A stretch of DNA of 64,000 nt from positions 1-64,000 of the forward strand of contig JACCGJ010000601.1 in the NCBI GenBank assembly GCA_013407085.1. Reading direction: 5' to 3'. This DNA comes from Atriophallophorus winterbourni. Taxonomy: Eukaryota; Platyhelminthes; Trematoda; Plagiorchiida; Microphallidae. Made by a program: the position numbers and the translations under genes. The notes beneath the pieces were generated by a model. The model was not told the origin of the DNA. It ran no database searches and saw only the letters and a program-made list of their open reading frames with translations. Positions 36,693 to 49,029 of the stretch are shown one piece after another; position 1 is the first letter of the stretch, and each line of letters starts with the position of its first letter.

Positions 36693-36900
36693 GATTCCTT
36701 GTTGTCAATGTTCCGTCGTTTTTATATTCCTCGAAGGCACAGAGTGCATCAGCCTTAAATGCAAATCGAGAAAAATTGGGGCCGTTTGCACGCAATCGGT
36801 TTTCGTATTTCGTTGCGCTTGCCCGTAAACGGCTCCCATATATTTTCTAACCATCCGCGCTGTGATTGGTTCGTTGCTTTTAATCCGACCTTGACATGAT
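36693..36900 (-). promoter_or_regulatory. Possible KLF promoter/5' region
   Basis: The region upstream of the candidate first exon is almost unchanged between the two copies although neighbouring sequence differs. On the minus strand TATAAAA lies at 36,720-36,726 and CCAAT at 36,865-36,869. The TATA-like box is only ~28 bp from the ATG, leaving almost no leader; if it is used, translation might start at the second ATG (M7). Weak, motif-only evidence. Confidence 0.3.
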
Positions 36901-37199
36901 TGTTAAACCTACCCCCGATTGCATTGCGCCCATGTCTTCACGATTTGCGAGCAATGCGCTACTGTCAATTTGGTTGGGTGAAAATTCTGCACAGGATATA
37001 CGAACGCACGCAAAGGTGGTATGCACGCACACAGGTGACTGCGACGCAACGCAGAATTGTCAACCGATCTCACGCCCACGTGTGCAACGTAAAAGTTGAC
37101 TCGTGCGACCAGAAAGCAATTCTCCAGAGATCTGTCCTAGAATGGGCAAATAGAAATGACTCACCTGACCACCAACTGGGCTTGTTAAGTGAACTAAAG
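36900..37199 (+). CDS. Candidate exon of unknown gene, divergent from KLF (copy 1)
   Basis: An open frame with an internal ATG at 36,954 (MRYCQFGWVKILHRIYER...) ends SDH-like: KAILQRSVLEWANRNDSPDH, QLGLLSELK|GTGAGT, a good donor at 37,200. The second copy (49,030-49,329) differs by only two substitutions: one synonymous (CAA/CAG) and one Asp to Glu. Low divergence here could also reflect promoter constraint or chance. Head-to-head arrangement with KLF exon 1. I do not recognise the protein. Confidence 0.3.
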
Positions 37200-38087
37200 G
37201 TGAGTAGGCAGCAAATCGCGTCCAAACCTTGATTTTGAATTGATGAAAAAGTAACGTAAGTTGTCAATGACAGAATAATGGAAAGGTAGTTCACCTATAT
37301 AGGGGTATGGGTTCGGAATGTTTGGGCGTATTTTGACAAGCGACAACATTTGGATTATGTGTTTTCCGGTAATAAATTGCCTAATGATCAAGATTTCATT
37401 GTTGACAATGCTAGCAATATCACTTAACCGATGGAATAGTTCAGTCGTGGAAACAAATGAATTACATTCGTGCCAAGTCCCAGTTACTATTAAATGGCTT
37501 TGTATACTTAGCGTTTACAGAAGTTATCAAGCTATGCGCCGATTTGCTGTCTCAAATGAACCGCACACCCAAATGAAATTGTAGACGACCGTATTTCTGT
37601 GAATGCGGTAATGCGATCGAACCGATAGTACTGTTCTTAACGATGCTCCGTACTAACAATTTTCGGAACTCGGGATTCTGTTACCAAGGTGTTAGACCAC
37701 TGTCTATGAATTAATGAATGGCCAGATCATTGCAATTTTTATCTTCGCCTGGGTAATCAATTTGATTTAATCCTATCCATACGGGAATTCCGAATTACAT
37801 CATTTAGTAGTGTGATTGTGCTTTTGCAAAATTTAGTTTATATCTTGCTATAATACAGGGAATGTTTAAAGAATCGAAAAAACGACTGAAACTGAAATAG
37901 CACCTAAATTAACGTCAAAACCGGAATGTTGAATACTGTACAACATGCATTTCTAGAGGTTTAACGGTGTTCAATTTTCTTAGACGGTTAAACACTCAAA
38001 TAACATCTCCCGAGCTTCCAATTATAGCTTTGTTGCCTAAGTTTCCACGGTGACAAGGCTCACTGCAACTTATCGTCATGGTCTCCA

Positions 38088-38297
38088 TTACTACTACTGC
38101 TACTACTACTACTACTATTACTACTACTGCTACTACTACTATTACTACTACTACTACTACTAGTACTACTACTACTACTGCTACCACTACTATTACTACA
38201 ACTATTACTACCACCACCACCACTACAACAACAACAACAACTACTACTACTGCTGATGCTGCTAGTGCTACTACTACTACTAATAATAATAATAATA

Positions 38298-38386
<89 letters not shown>

Positions 38387-38387
38387 T
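38088..38387. repeat. Compound trinucleotide array (copy 1)
   Basis: About 190 bp of ACT/ATT/ACC/AAC-type triplets followed by ~110 bp of TAA. It abuts the 3' end of the minus-strand LINE, whose strand therefore ends in (ATT)n. Reading frames through it give poly-Ile, poly-Leu, poly-Asn or poly-Thr and are not genes. Confidence 0.95.
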
Positions 38388-41090
38388 CCGCCTTTGGTCT
38401 CATCTGGGACGTAGGCCCCCAACCAGCTCTCTCCGGGCATCACGATTCTGGGCGAGTCTCTCTAGCTGTCCTCACGACTTGCGAATCTGCTTCGCGTCTA
38501 CATCCAGGTCTTGGCGCCAGGTATTTCTATGTCACCCTCTCTTCCTCTTCCCTTGGGGGCTCCAGGTTAGGGGTTGCCTGGTGATGTTTGATACAGGTTT
38601 TCACCGTTACTGAATGATGTCTCTGTCAACAGACTGCTGCTTCGTTCGCTGCTACAATTCTTCATTGCTGATCTCGTCGGGCCAGCGGATCTTTAGGATC
38701 TTCCTGAGACAGGTGTTGATAAAGACCTGGATTTAATTCAGAACAGAAGAGTCAGATCGTCGGCGAAGTCGAGGTCGTCCAACTGTTTACAAAGTATCCG
38801 CTAGATGCCGTTGCGCTTGTGGTCTGTTGATATCTTCATGATCCAGTCTATGGCCAGCATGAACAAGAACGGTGAGAGTAAGCAGCCTTGCTTCACTTCG
38901 GTTCTCACTTCGAAAGTGTCAGTGAGTTGTCTGCCATGCGCTATTCTGCAGGTCATCCTTTCATATGAATTCCTGATTATGTTGGTGCACTTTTCTGGTA
39001 CTCCGTAGTGTCTCAATAGTCTCCAGAGGGCCAGTTTGACGACGCTGTCAAACGCCTTCTCATAGTCGATGAGGTTGTCGTAGATAAACAAGTTCCATTC
39101 CAGGCAATGCTCTAGAATGATGCGCAGAGTTGCGATGGAATCTGTGCACGATCTCTATATACGGAAGCCGGCTTGTTGGTCACGAAGATGTGGGTCAACA
39201 GCGTCTTTCATTCTGTGCAACAAGATGCGGTTAAACACTTTCCCTGAGATGGAAGGCAGCGTTATCCCTCGGTAGTTGGAACAGGAACTGAGGTTGCCTT
39301 TCTTGGGGAGTTTGATGAGGTAGCCTTATTTCCACTTATTCGTCTTCTTTCAGATCTTTCAGAATAGTAGGTGGAGGAGCTCCAGACTGGTATCGAAGTC
39401 CTTCTTTACCGCTTTTGCCGGGATGCTCTCAGGTCCTGTAGCCCTGCTTAATGGCGCTGCGGATATCTTTATCCGTGAGTGCACAGCACTTGATTGGCAG
39501 TTTGCTTTCAGGTGGCAGTATCTCTGGTGCTGGTCTATTAAGTAACTCCTGAAAGTGCTCGATCCACCTCGTTTACTGTCCTTCTTTGTCTGCTATCGCT
39601 TTTCCATTTCTGTTACTCGCTGGCTTGGCAAACTTTCCCGATAGTTTCTTGATGGTGCTATACACATGTCCTTGGTGTTGTCTGATAGGCTGCTTCCTTT
39701 TCTTCTTTGGACAGTGACTCTACGTAATTCCGTTTGACTGTTTGCTTGACAATTATATTTGATTCTGTATATTCTTTTTGTGCTTTTGCTTTTGTTGCTC
39801 TCGTTCTGCTGTTGTCCACCATTGTTTTCTTATCTCTACTTTATTCTATATTCTGTAACGTCCCTTCTGAGATCCATTCCTTGTGCGTTCATATTTTTGG
39901 GCCCGGTACTACTTGACATGTTGAGGTCACCGCTTCTTTCACTTTCTGCCAATTCTGTTCTAACGTCTTTTCTTCAAGCATCCCTTCCAGGACCTGGAAG
40001 TTGTTGGAGGGGCTGACCTTTCTACTGTCGTTCAGCATAGCGGTGTTGTAACGCTGTCGTTTTGCTGGACTCTTCTATCAATTTTTTCTTCAACTTCAGT
40101 TTCAACTTGGTGACAAGTAGATGATGGTCGGAAGCAACGTCAGCTCCTAGTATGGCGCGTATATCTTAAAGAAAGCGTCGAGAACATTCGTCCCGAATCA
40201 CACGTGGTCGACCTGGTTTTCTATCGGTGGATCTGGTGACAACCAAGTTGCCTTGTGTATCCTTCTGTGGTGAAAAACACATCCTCCGATTACCAGATTG
40301 CTTGCAACGCATCGGTCGTCAAATCTCTCCCCGTTGTCATTCGTCTTGCTCAGCCCTTGCTGCCTGATGATATCCTCATACCCTCTGCTGTCACTGCCAA
40401 TCTTGGCGTTGAAGTCGCCCATTACAATGACGATGTCTTTCGTTGGTTTGTCTTTTATGATGGTTGACAGTCTGTTGTAAAAATCCTCCTTTTTCTCCTT
40501 ATCACTGACGCTCGTCGTGGTGTAGCACAGGATTATGCTCATAATGATCCTCTTCTTCTTTGTATAGAAGGAGGCTGTCATTATCCGTGGTTCATGTGCC
40601 TCCCACCCAATGAGCGTTCGCGGTACCATTTTGGAAATCATCGGGGTCTCTCCCTTTGTGTGTGCGGCATCTTCCTACTCGTGACCTGAGTACAACAGTA
40701 ATTCACCTGAAGTCAGTCGCATCGGCCCGGAACCAATCCATCTTGACTCGCTGATTCCTAAGACGATGAGGTTATACTTCCCGATCTCTGCGGTCACGTG
40801 CATTATCCTTACAGTCTCATACGTGGTCCGGACGTTCCATGTGGCGGTGGTAGGGGTGGTCCTGGTGGAGACGATGGTCATCGGCCTGACTGCTTCCAGA
40901 TGACTTTCACCGTCCGACGTCATACACCTTCCTGCTAGGGATCTATATTCTCTCTGGTCCGTGTTATCTGTTAGTATTCTAATTGGTATTTCTGTAGCTA
41001 GAAGTTTTTTTATAGGATGTGGTAGCTATCCCCACGCTCAAGCATCATCCTTTTGCAGCCGGACTAGGGACTATCTTGGCGGAGTTATGA
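38388..41090 (-). pseudogene. LINE with endonuclease and RT, internally deleted (copy 1)
   Basis: Minus strand 5' to 3': endonuclease start TATWNVRTTYE and VLGISESRW (40,923-40,675), a stop, then LIGWEAHEPRI, IVIVMGDFNAKIGSDSRGYE, IHKATWLSPD and NQVDHV (40,641-40,198). The linker contains NRPAPEILPPESKLPIK-like text. RT follows: LIDYEKAFDSV, ALWRLLRHYGVPEK, VKQGCLLSPFLF, then LDFADDLTLL (38,757-38,768). After FADDLTLL the frame jumps at once to VFINTCLRKILKIRWPDEIS, so the RT thumb region is deleted. It ends WRQDLDVDAKQIRKS ... and an (ATT)n tail. This family is often mislabelled craniofacial development protein 2. Stops and the deletion make it inactive. Confidence 0.85.
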
Positions 41091-41096
41091 TCTCAA

Positions 41097-41350
41097 TTGG
41101 ATGACGACAAATAGCCAGAAACCGTTGGTGGAGTTTAAGTGTGGGGTGTTTGCTCATCACAAAACTTTGGTCATTTTAATTGCCCTGAGCGTTTGGCCTG
41201 AAATCACTATGATTCCGCGGTTTGTTGTTCGAGACTCGTTAATCAAGTACACGTAAAACTTTGTTTATTACCTTTTCATGGTTTCAAGTCTCACTAAACC
41301 TAATCTTCACTATCTTCATCTGACGACAAACAGCTCGAAACCGGTTGTGG
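41097..41350 (+). mobile_element. Two hammerhead-like monomers in tandem (copy 1)
   Basis: First motif at 41,097-41,136: TTGGATGACGACAAATAGCC, AGAAACCGTTGGTGGAGTTT, then AAGTGTGGGG. Second at 41,320-41,350: CTGACGACAAACAGCTCGAA, ACCGGTTGTGGCACG. They are 219 bp apart. The second keeps CTGACGA and CGAAAC-CGGT; the first has lost the leading C. They lie just outside the 5' end of the LINE. Confidence 0.45.
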
Positions 41351-42268
41351 CACGTAAATTCAGGAATACCAGCAACAATTTACATTAGTGCGTCTAGTGG
41401 TTTCACGGCTGAGGTAAGGTATTATGATAATTCTCACGTCGTGTTTTCGTATACGCGTCATTGTGATAGAACAGGGTTGATTGTGTGGAGATAACTTTCA
41501 TTTTGTCTACATTTCTTTGATATTTTCACAATAATTCTGGCCGTACCTTCTCTATTTGATGCTACGAAACAGCACAATCCGTACATGGAGTGCGCAACCT
41601 TGATGAAAAGACAGTTAAATACGTATACTTTGTCCAAATCTTTGCATTTCAACGCATTCAGCATCTCAACACTCCTCTCAGGTATAAAAATTTGTTAACC
41701 TGGGTCTACCTTGGATTAAAATGGATTGAAAGTCTAATATATTTTGATACTCACATCCCCATCCCTTACACACCACGACCTGTTCAAAGTCTAACTTTTC
41801 CGCCAATTCTCCACGGTGCACTTTAGTAAATCAACACATAAAAGTGAAAAATCAAATATGAATTTCGAATCGTTGCATTTCTAGCAACATCATATGCAAA
41901 TTGAACAACATCTCTTTTGATACGTATTAATTCCAATAGTAACAGTAATTCCCCGAGCCCGTGGCCCGTTGAAACGCGAAGACAAAACCAGAGTGAATTG
42001 TATTCTGACACTGACAATTATCAACGCGCATGAAACGCGGCCAGACTATGGATTGTTTGTTTCATACTATCCAATCAGCTGTCGACAGACTCAAGCATTC
42101 GTAACACAATGTAACATATTCTACCGTCACAACCGTTATTCTTGATGTTGTCAGGACAGAGCCGCTTGGTTATTAAAATTGCTTAATGACTTTAGGTGAT
42201 TCACTTAGGCTTCCACCACTCGAGGCGCTTGAGTCGTGTTGCTATTCCCATATCTGATCGTAATCAGA

Positions 42269-43268
42269 NNNNNNNNNNNNNNNNNNNNNNNNNNNNNNNN
42301 NNNNNNNNNNNNNNNNNNNNNNNNNNNNNNNNNNNNNNNNNNNNNNNNNNNNNNNNNNNNNNNNNNNNNNNNNNNNNNNNNNNNNNNNNNNNNNNNNNNN
42401 NNNNNNNNNNNNNNNNNNNNNNNNNNNNNNNNNNNNNNNNNNNNNNNNNNNNNNNNNNNNNNNNNNNNNNNNNNNNNNNNNNNNNNNNNNNNNNNNNNNN
42501 NNNNNNNNNNNNNNNNNNNNNNNNNNNNNNNNNNNNNNNNNNNNNNNNNNNNNNNNNNNNNNNNNNNNNNNNNNNNNNNNNNNNNNNNNNNNNNNNNNNN
42601 NNNNNNNNNNNNNNNNNNNNNNNNNNNNNNNNNNNNNNNNNNNNNNNNNNNNNNNNNNNNNNNNNNNNNNNNNNNNNNNNNNNNNNNNNNNNNNNNNNNN
42701 NNNNNNNNNNNNNNNNNNNNNNNNNNNNNNNNNNNNNNNNNNNNNNNNNNNNNNNNNNNNNNNNNNNNNNNNNNNNNNNNNNNNNNNNNNNNNNNNNNNN
42801 NNNNNNNNNNNNNNNNNNNNNNNNNNNNNNNNNNNNNNNNNNNNNNNNNNNNNNNNNNNNNNNNNNNNNNNNNNNNNNNNNNNNNNNNNNNNNNNNNNNN
42901 NNNNNNNNNNNNNNNNNNNNNNNNNNNNNNNNNNNNNNNNNNNNNNNNNNNNNNNNNNNNNNNNNNNNNNNNNNNNNNNNNNNNNNNNNNNNNNNNNNNN
43001 NNNNNNNNNNNNNNNNNNNNNNNNNNNNNNNNNNNNNNNNNNNNNNNNNNNNNNNNNNNNNNNNNNNNNNNNNNNNNNNNNNNNNNNNNNNNNNNNNNNN
43101 NNNNNNNNNNNNNNNNNNNNNNNNNNNNNNNNNNNNNNNNNNNNNNNNNNNNNNNNNNNNNNNNNNNNNNNNNNNNNNNNNNNNNNNNNNNNNNNNNNNN
43201 NNNNNNNNNNNNNNNNNNNNNNNNNNNNNNNNNNNNNNNNNNNNNNNNNNNNNNNNNNNNNNNNNNNN
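42269..43268. other. Assembly gap, exactly 1,000 N
   Basis: A fixed-length run of N, so a scaffolding placeholder of unknown true size. Open frames spanning it are meaningless. Confidence 1.
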
Positions 43269-44689
43269 TGATTGATTGATAGATAGATAGATAGATAGCG
43301 ATTTAGACAGTTTAAATGATCGATTGATCAAAAGGCTTCCTGATTCATTGATTGATCTGCAAATGCATAGTATTTTCTGCAGGTTCCCGCGCAAACTTTC
43401 AAGCCTTTTTAACTGTGTTGCACCAACTATCTTAATCTGAGATCCTTTCCAATTTACCTCGATCGTACGCAAAGCTACGCGCATAGAAACTAAAAATCAC
43501 TTTTTCAGCTGAATCGAGATAAATGGTTCACCTTTCGCTGATTCAATGATCTTTCTCAGCCGCTATGTTTACTATCACTCTGTTTGAAGTCATCGAAACA
43601 GGAATGAAATGATTAAATTTCTTCTTTTTTTAGCATCGAGCAAATGTCATCTGAAGCCTTGCTCGAGTGTCTTTCTGTCACCACGAGTTAAGCACGTGGA
43701 TTTTCGTTTAAGCCGAACAGTCATTTTTACTGCTGATGCAACTTTTCACGTGTACAACGAAAACGAGGACGACATCAATTTATTTCTCAAATTAAACCGG
43801 TGACGTAGCATTGCTACCGTGAAATTTCAAACATCGTCACATTTGAAGCGGAATTAAATGTAAAGATACTGAACAAGTATTTGTTGCAAGCACAATCGGT
43901 TTATGGTAGAAGACGAAGCTCTCGTCGATGAGCGCAATGATGCAGTTAAGATCGCGTAACCAACCGATGAAAAGTAAACTTTTGATGTAATACGACAGTT
44001 TACTTAAAGGTTAAACTAATTAATTGTCTTTTATATGTCATTGCCTATCAAATAATATCAACGCTTAAGAGACCACTAGATATACAAGTGAACATTGGTC
44101 ATTAGTAAACGCTAACATCTAAATGAAAGTCCCCATGTGACTCTTATTTATAACCCCGTGGTTATAAATACGGACCATATGCAACTGTACCTACAAATTC
44201 AAATGAGCTTGAATACAGCAAGGCTATTTACACTACGCTTAAGCTGATGATTTCGTAGCAATAATAAACTTGAGTAAGCATAGAGGAACCTGGTTAAGAT
44301 AATTGCTATGAACATGGGATTATGGGAGCATGTGGCTTCTTCCATCTGAATTGCTTAACTATATAAGGCAGGTTGAATAAGACTGAGAAAGTTTTGCTTC
44401 TGTGATGCTCCAACATGGGATGATCACGCGCTTCCTAGCAGCCCCTGACTAGTCATTCAAGCCCAATGAGGTGACTTGCTGGAGTATATGGCTTCAGGCA
44501 CAATTAATGTTGTGACAGGAATTCCCTTCCATCTGAACATTGGTACAGTCATCAGTTACGTGAGCTGAACCAATGCTACTTAAGTGCATCATCAAGTTGA
44601 TTTCAATTTTGTTCGATTTTAGAAGGCAACGTTAACTGAGCCGATGAGGATATTTCTTAGCACGAGGATTTTGATCCTATTGTCACTAC

Positions 44690-44720
44690 CTGATGAATGC
44701 ATTAAGCAGGAAAACCGGTC
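44690..44720 (+). ncRNA. Hammerhead-like motif upstream of CR1 fragment (copy 2)
   Basis: Reads CACTAC, CTGATGA, ATGCATTAAGCAGG, AAAACCGGTC, ATGGG. The first core block is intact; G12 of GAAA is A. Same position relative to the CR1 fragment as in copy 1. Confidence 0.5.
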
Positions 44721-44743
44721 ATGGGTTTGTGTGATGGACATGC

Positions 44744-45430
44744 ATGCAAATAGGATCTTTTGACCAAACAAACAGATTGTTGGGTATCTTTAGAAGAATA
44801 TTTGGAAGATTCTCTATGGTAACCTTACCAAGGATAATGAATGTCTACCTTCGCCCTACGATGGAGTATGCGGTAGAGGTCTGGGCTCCTTGGCTGCGAA
44901 AAGACATTGCTCTCTTCGATAAAATCTATCATAGAGCAACAAAGTTAGTGATGGGTCTTCGCAATGTGCCGTACACCGAATGATTGCAACGTCTGGGTCT
45001 ATGCGACTTTACCCAAAGAAGGATACGACGCGATATTATTCTGACATATAGAATTGTGTCTACTGAAGGACATCCACTAAAACACTTGCTCGATGTGTGT
45101 GATAGGAAAGTGACACGCGGACATACCTTATCCCTTTACGTTCCAAGTTCCCGTATTGATTGTCGGCGCCATTTTTTCGCCGTACGTGCTATATTTCTTT
45201 GGAATTCCCTACCCCAAATTGTGGTGGACTCTCCTTGCCTGGCGGCGTTTAAAGCGAAATTGGACTTACATATGCAAAAGAATAACATTCGTGAGCCTTA
45301 CATTTGATATTCACTATTGCTTTTATACTATTGTATTTTTCCTGTTTTTATTCATACCGTAATCCTGTGGTGTTGTAAAGTATTAACTTTTTTAACCATA
45401 AATCCTTGAATCCTTGAATCCTTGAATCCT
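44744..45430 (+). pseudogene. CR1-like 3' fragment (copy 2)
   Basis: Same fragment as 32,538-33,210. It keeps the 11 nt missing there (RRDIILTYRIVSTEG) but has a TGA after NVPYTE. The tail has one more CCTTGAAT unit than copy 1 (45,400-45,430). Confidence 0.8.
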
Positions 45431-48400
45431 TGGTTTGGTTTCCAAGAGTAATTGTTCTAGAAGACGTTAGGCTGAATGTCAAACACCGGGGTCTTTATGA
45501 ATAGCAACGTTGTCAATAGTTTTGATGATAAATCTTAGAAATAAACCAATCAAGTCGGCATCCAGAGCTTGTACGGACAATAATCGATGCAAATTACATG
45601 AGTTCGATGATGTTTACCACACAAATGTTCATGTAAGAAGATTCTGCAATCACACCATTTTAACCCATCACTTTTATTTCATTGTTTTATTAATTTTAAT
45701 AATCATAAGACACCTGTGAATAGGCTTCCAACAGCACGTTTACCGTTCAACCACCTGTTTTATGCGCCCGGTCTAATCAATAAGTTCGTCGCTTGCTCAC
45801 TTGGAATATCTCAGAGCATATTAATCAATAATGTATTGTATTATTGAGAATACCAGGAAATGTAGAGTGTCGCACGCGGATTCGTTGTCTCAGAGACGAT
45901 ACTGCCTAAATGTTGTAAGATTATGCACGTGGCTATGGTTTCGCAATGGACAAAAGCGACCTTCACAGGTATACCGGTACGAATTGAGCTCGAAGGCATT
46001 TCCGCATTATACCTCGATTTAAATGGCTCTCGACTAACAGTCATCGACCACAAAGCTTTCCATTGAACGATCTGTTATCAATTGTTGGTTTATTGGTTGT
46101 TTTAAGACTGTAATAAGGAAATCGAAAACTCGAAACGCATCAGCCTTCACATAGTATTGTTCAACAGCAGCTTTGTAAATTTGCGTGCGGGTTAAATAAC
46201 TTTTGGGTGTAAATTGTTGTGTGATCTACAAGCAAGTAAGAAGTGTTCTGTCTAAGATAAGATAACTCATTAAATGCGAGCTTTGCAAAGTCGATATTGA
46301 TTTGGTGGGTCTGAGAGATAATAGCGAAACAGTTGGTGTAGAAAGTAAACTCAGCGTTAGAAACGTTAATGACAGCTTTTGACTGTATCTATAACAAGGA
46401 CACTCTGAGTAGAAGGGTCCGATGAGAAGGCTAACAACAAACCGTGAAGGCCTAAGAAAACTTGCCTGAAAAATTATCCAGCGCAATTCATTTTACTTGT
46501 ATTCACGATAGTATTCGAAATAAGAATAGTGATAAAATTGAATTTAGCAATCGAGAAAATACTTGTAGCTCAGGAATAACATGTAGATGTTCGCCGAATT
46601 CGTATTGTAACTTGAGAATGTTTCATCATCAGATTGGATGATATCGTCGAGAAAAATCTCGTGCGAAGCCTTAGATGTCGTCGGCATGATAACAAATAGT
46701 AAGGCAACTACTTCCGATAATCGTAATCATATTACTACCGCATAAAGAATAGAGACAACTCAAATCAGTTATACACCTTCGGTTTTCAATGACTCTTCGG
46801 AAAGGTGCGAAATTAACGCCTACCTCTTCTCATTCATGCCCACAGAACGATAAGTGTTTTACAAAAGTGATGTGTTGCTCACATCCCCCGATAAGTGTTT
46901 TAATTTGAAAATCTTCATGCGAGAAATCCAAAAACATGCAGACGAACTTTGGGCAGGCGGTAGAGTTTTGTCAACAATAAAATACCCTTAATCGTCTGAC
47001 TTGCAGCCCGCTGGAGAAAGCTAATGCCTAATCGAGTGGGCAAGCTTTGAGCAAATCTAAGGTTAACAAAGTTGTACTTTGAGGCCACCATTAAATACAG
47101 TTCACACAACAAATCACGGTGCATAAATACAGAATCAATAGGAATTGCGCGTCAAAACGCGCAAAAACACAAATGGATACCGCTTGGAAACTCATGAACA
47201 ACACCAATAAGCTTTGATATTGTCCATTGTATTGGATGGAAGATAAATGGGACTCGTCAGCTGGAGACTATGCAGAGAAGTGCGCCCCTCTATATATCTG
47301 GGTGTGTATGTTTTGAAACATTTTACCGCATTTCGCGTTTTCTAGCAGATAATGAAACCACATGCCGGTGACCAAAAAGTGTATCCATTCGAATGTTATT
47401 AGGAAGGATATATCATTCTCCCCAGGCCCGTGTGAACTTGCTCGGCATCAGAGCCATCACTAATGTCCGAACCGGAGAGTACCCTACATTTGTGAATAAG
47501 AATTAAAAGTACCGAGTAGGAAGATAATGCTGAATGATAGTTATGGCTATAATGAATCGAGTGAAACGCGTGAATACTAATGTAACTGATGAGTTCTCAA
47601 ATCAACTGGGATCAAAATTAAATGAGGCGACAAACTTAAAGCAGTGTCCGATGATTTTTGTATTAGAAATTTAATTTTTTAAAATTTTTATCGTCGTTTT
47701 CTGGGCCCTGGGTGAATATTAAATCTAGTGAATTTATTTTATTGGTCCCCATATCCTTAACAATAAGCACCTCCCTTTTGTCTCTTTTAGAGGCGACATA
47801 GAAATGTCAAATCGCTTAAGCAAAGCTCGCCAAATCATCTAATCGTAATAAACATTGTGACGACTAATAAGAACCTACAAGGGAGAGAAAATTTCTGCAC
47901 TCTAACCCAAAACGATATCAGAAACGCGACTGAGGCAACCTCAATGCAACAATCAACGGAAACGGAAACTAACCATGCATTTCACTGGCCGCAATTTAAC
48001 GAGAAATTCGCCGATAATTTGTACTGCTCATCGCAACGCAAATATACGAGTTATTATACCGAATACATAGATGGTTTCAGACAAGCCGTTCATTCGGATA
48101 AACAAACATGTTCATAACCGAGCATGAAGTCAGTAACTTTGGGGACAGTGCACGGAAATTTCCATGAAACGCGGTACCCGTCACGATTAAGAGGAAACAC
48201 TTAACTTGTGATCATATTAGTTAAAGAATAACCACATTGGCCACCATCTGTGATAATACCTGGCATGATCAGGGCTTGTTTTATAGGAGTTCGTTCAAAT
48301 AGTTTGCCATCCATATTTAATGATAGCAATAAGGTAACTTTAAACAACATCGATAAAAATAACATAAATTTAGAGTACTGACAATACATGAACGAAAATT

Positions 48401-48736
48401 CATAGAGGCTAGTGGAGCAGTCAATGTTTGTGGTACTTTGGATGTAATGCCTCAATGTGTTACACATGCAATCGTTTCAATGATTTCTAGTCAATATTCG
48501 TAATTCCATTTTCGAGTAAAATCTACCATTTAATAAATACTGTGCACAAGCACAAATTCGGATTGTTAGATCGACCATCACAGTTGGTGATTCTATTTCA
48601 AAACGAAGGTTCAAATTATGCTCATTTTTATTGTCATGTTATGTCGAACTCCCAATTATTACTATTGATCGAGAATTAATTTACGCGAGGTATTTTAATA
48701 AACGATTAGATGGAGATGAGTAGTATTCATACTTAC

Positions 48737-48823
48737 CTTGTATTGATACAAGTCGTCACGACGGAGAACCGTCGGCTGTAGTTCATCGAATCCATTGAAA
48801 CCCATTGTCGTTGTCCCAGCCAT
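48737..48823 (-). CDS. KLF: Second copy of the candidate KLF first exon
   Basis: Identical 29-codon exon with the same donor (GTAAGTATG) in the duplicated segment. There is only one KLF main exon, so either this is the same exon represented twice through assembly, or a true duplicate providing an alternative promoter and exon. Confidence 0.5.
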
Positions 48824-49029
48824 GATTCCTTGTTGTCAATGTTCCGTCGTTTTTATATTCCTCGAAGGCACAGAGTGCATCAGCCTTGAATGCAAATCGA
48901 GAAAATTGGGACCGTTTGCACGCAATCGGTTTTCGTATTTCGTTGCGCTTGCCCGTAAACGGCTCCCATATATTTTCTAACCATCCGCGCTTTGATTGGT
49001 TCGTTGCTTTTAATCCGACCTTGACATGA

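Larger units (their letters stand above)
31016..42268. repeat. ~11.2 kb duplicated segment, copy 1
   Basis: Collinear with 43,298-54,404. Left part (31,016-38,087) differs by scattered substitutions and indels, including ~75 bp present only here near 32,270-32,345 and ~60 bp present only here near 35,705-35,765. The right part (38,388-42,268) looks identical apart from one ~41 bp island. Contents: hammerhead-like motif plus CR1 fragment, candidate KLF exon 1, candidate plus-strand exon, trinucleotide array, LINE, tandem hammerhead-like motifs. The stretches 33,210-36,600 and 41,400-42,268 hold nothing recognisable. Confidence 0.95.

Noticed and set aside
37996..38584. ORFs with poly-Leu, poly-Ile/Ser, poly-Thr/Asn on both strands, and their equivalents at 50,127-50,721
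   Set aside because: All three frames stay open because the trinucleotide array lacks stops. The ends belong to the LINE 3' region.
42196..43484. Three very long ORFs spanning the N run
   Set aside because: The 1,000 N have no codons; openness is an artefact.
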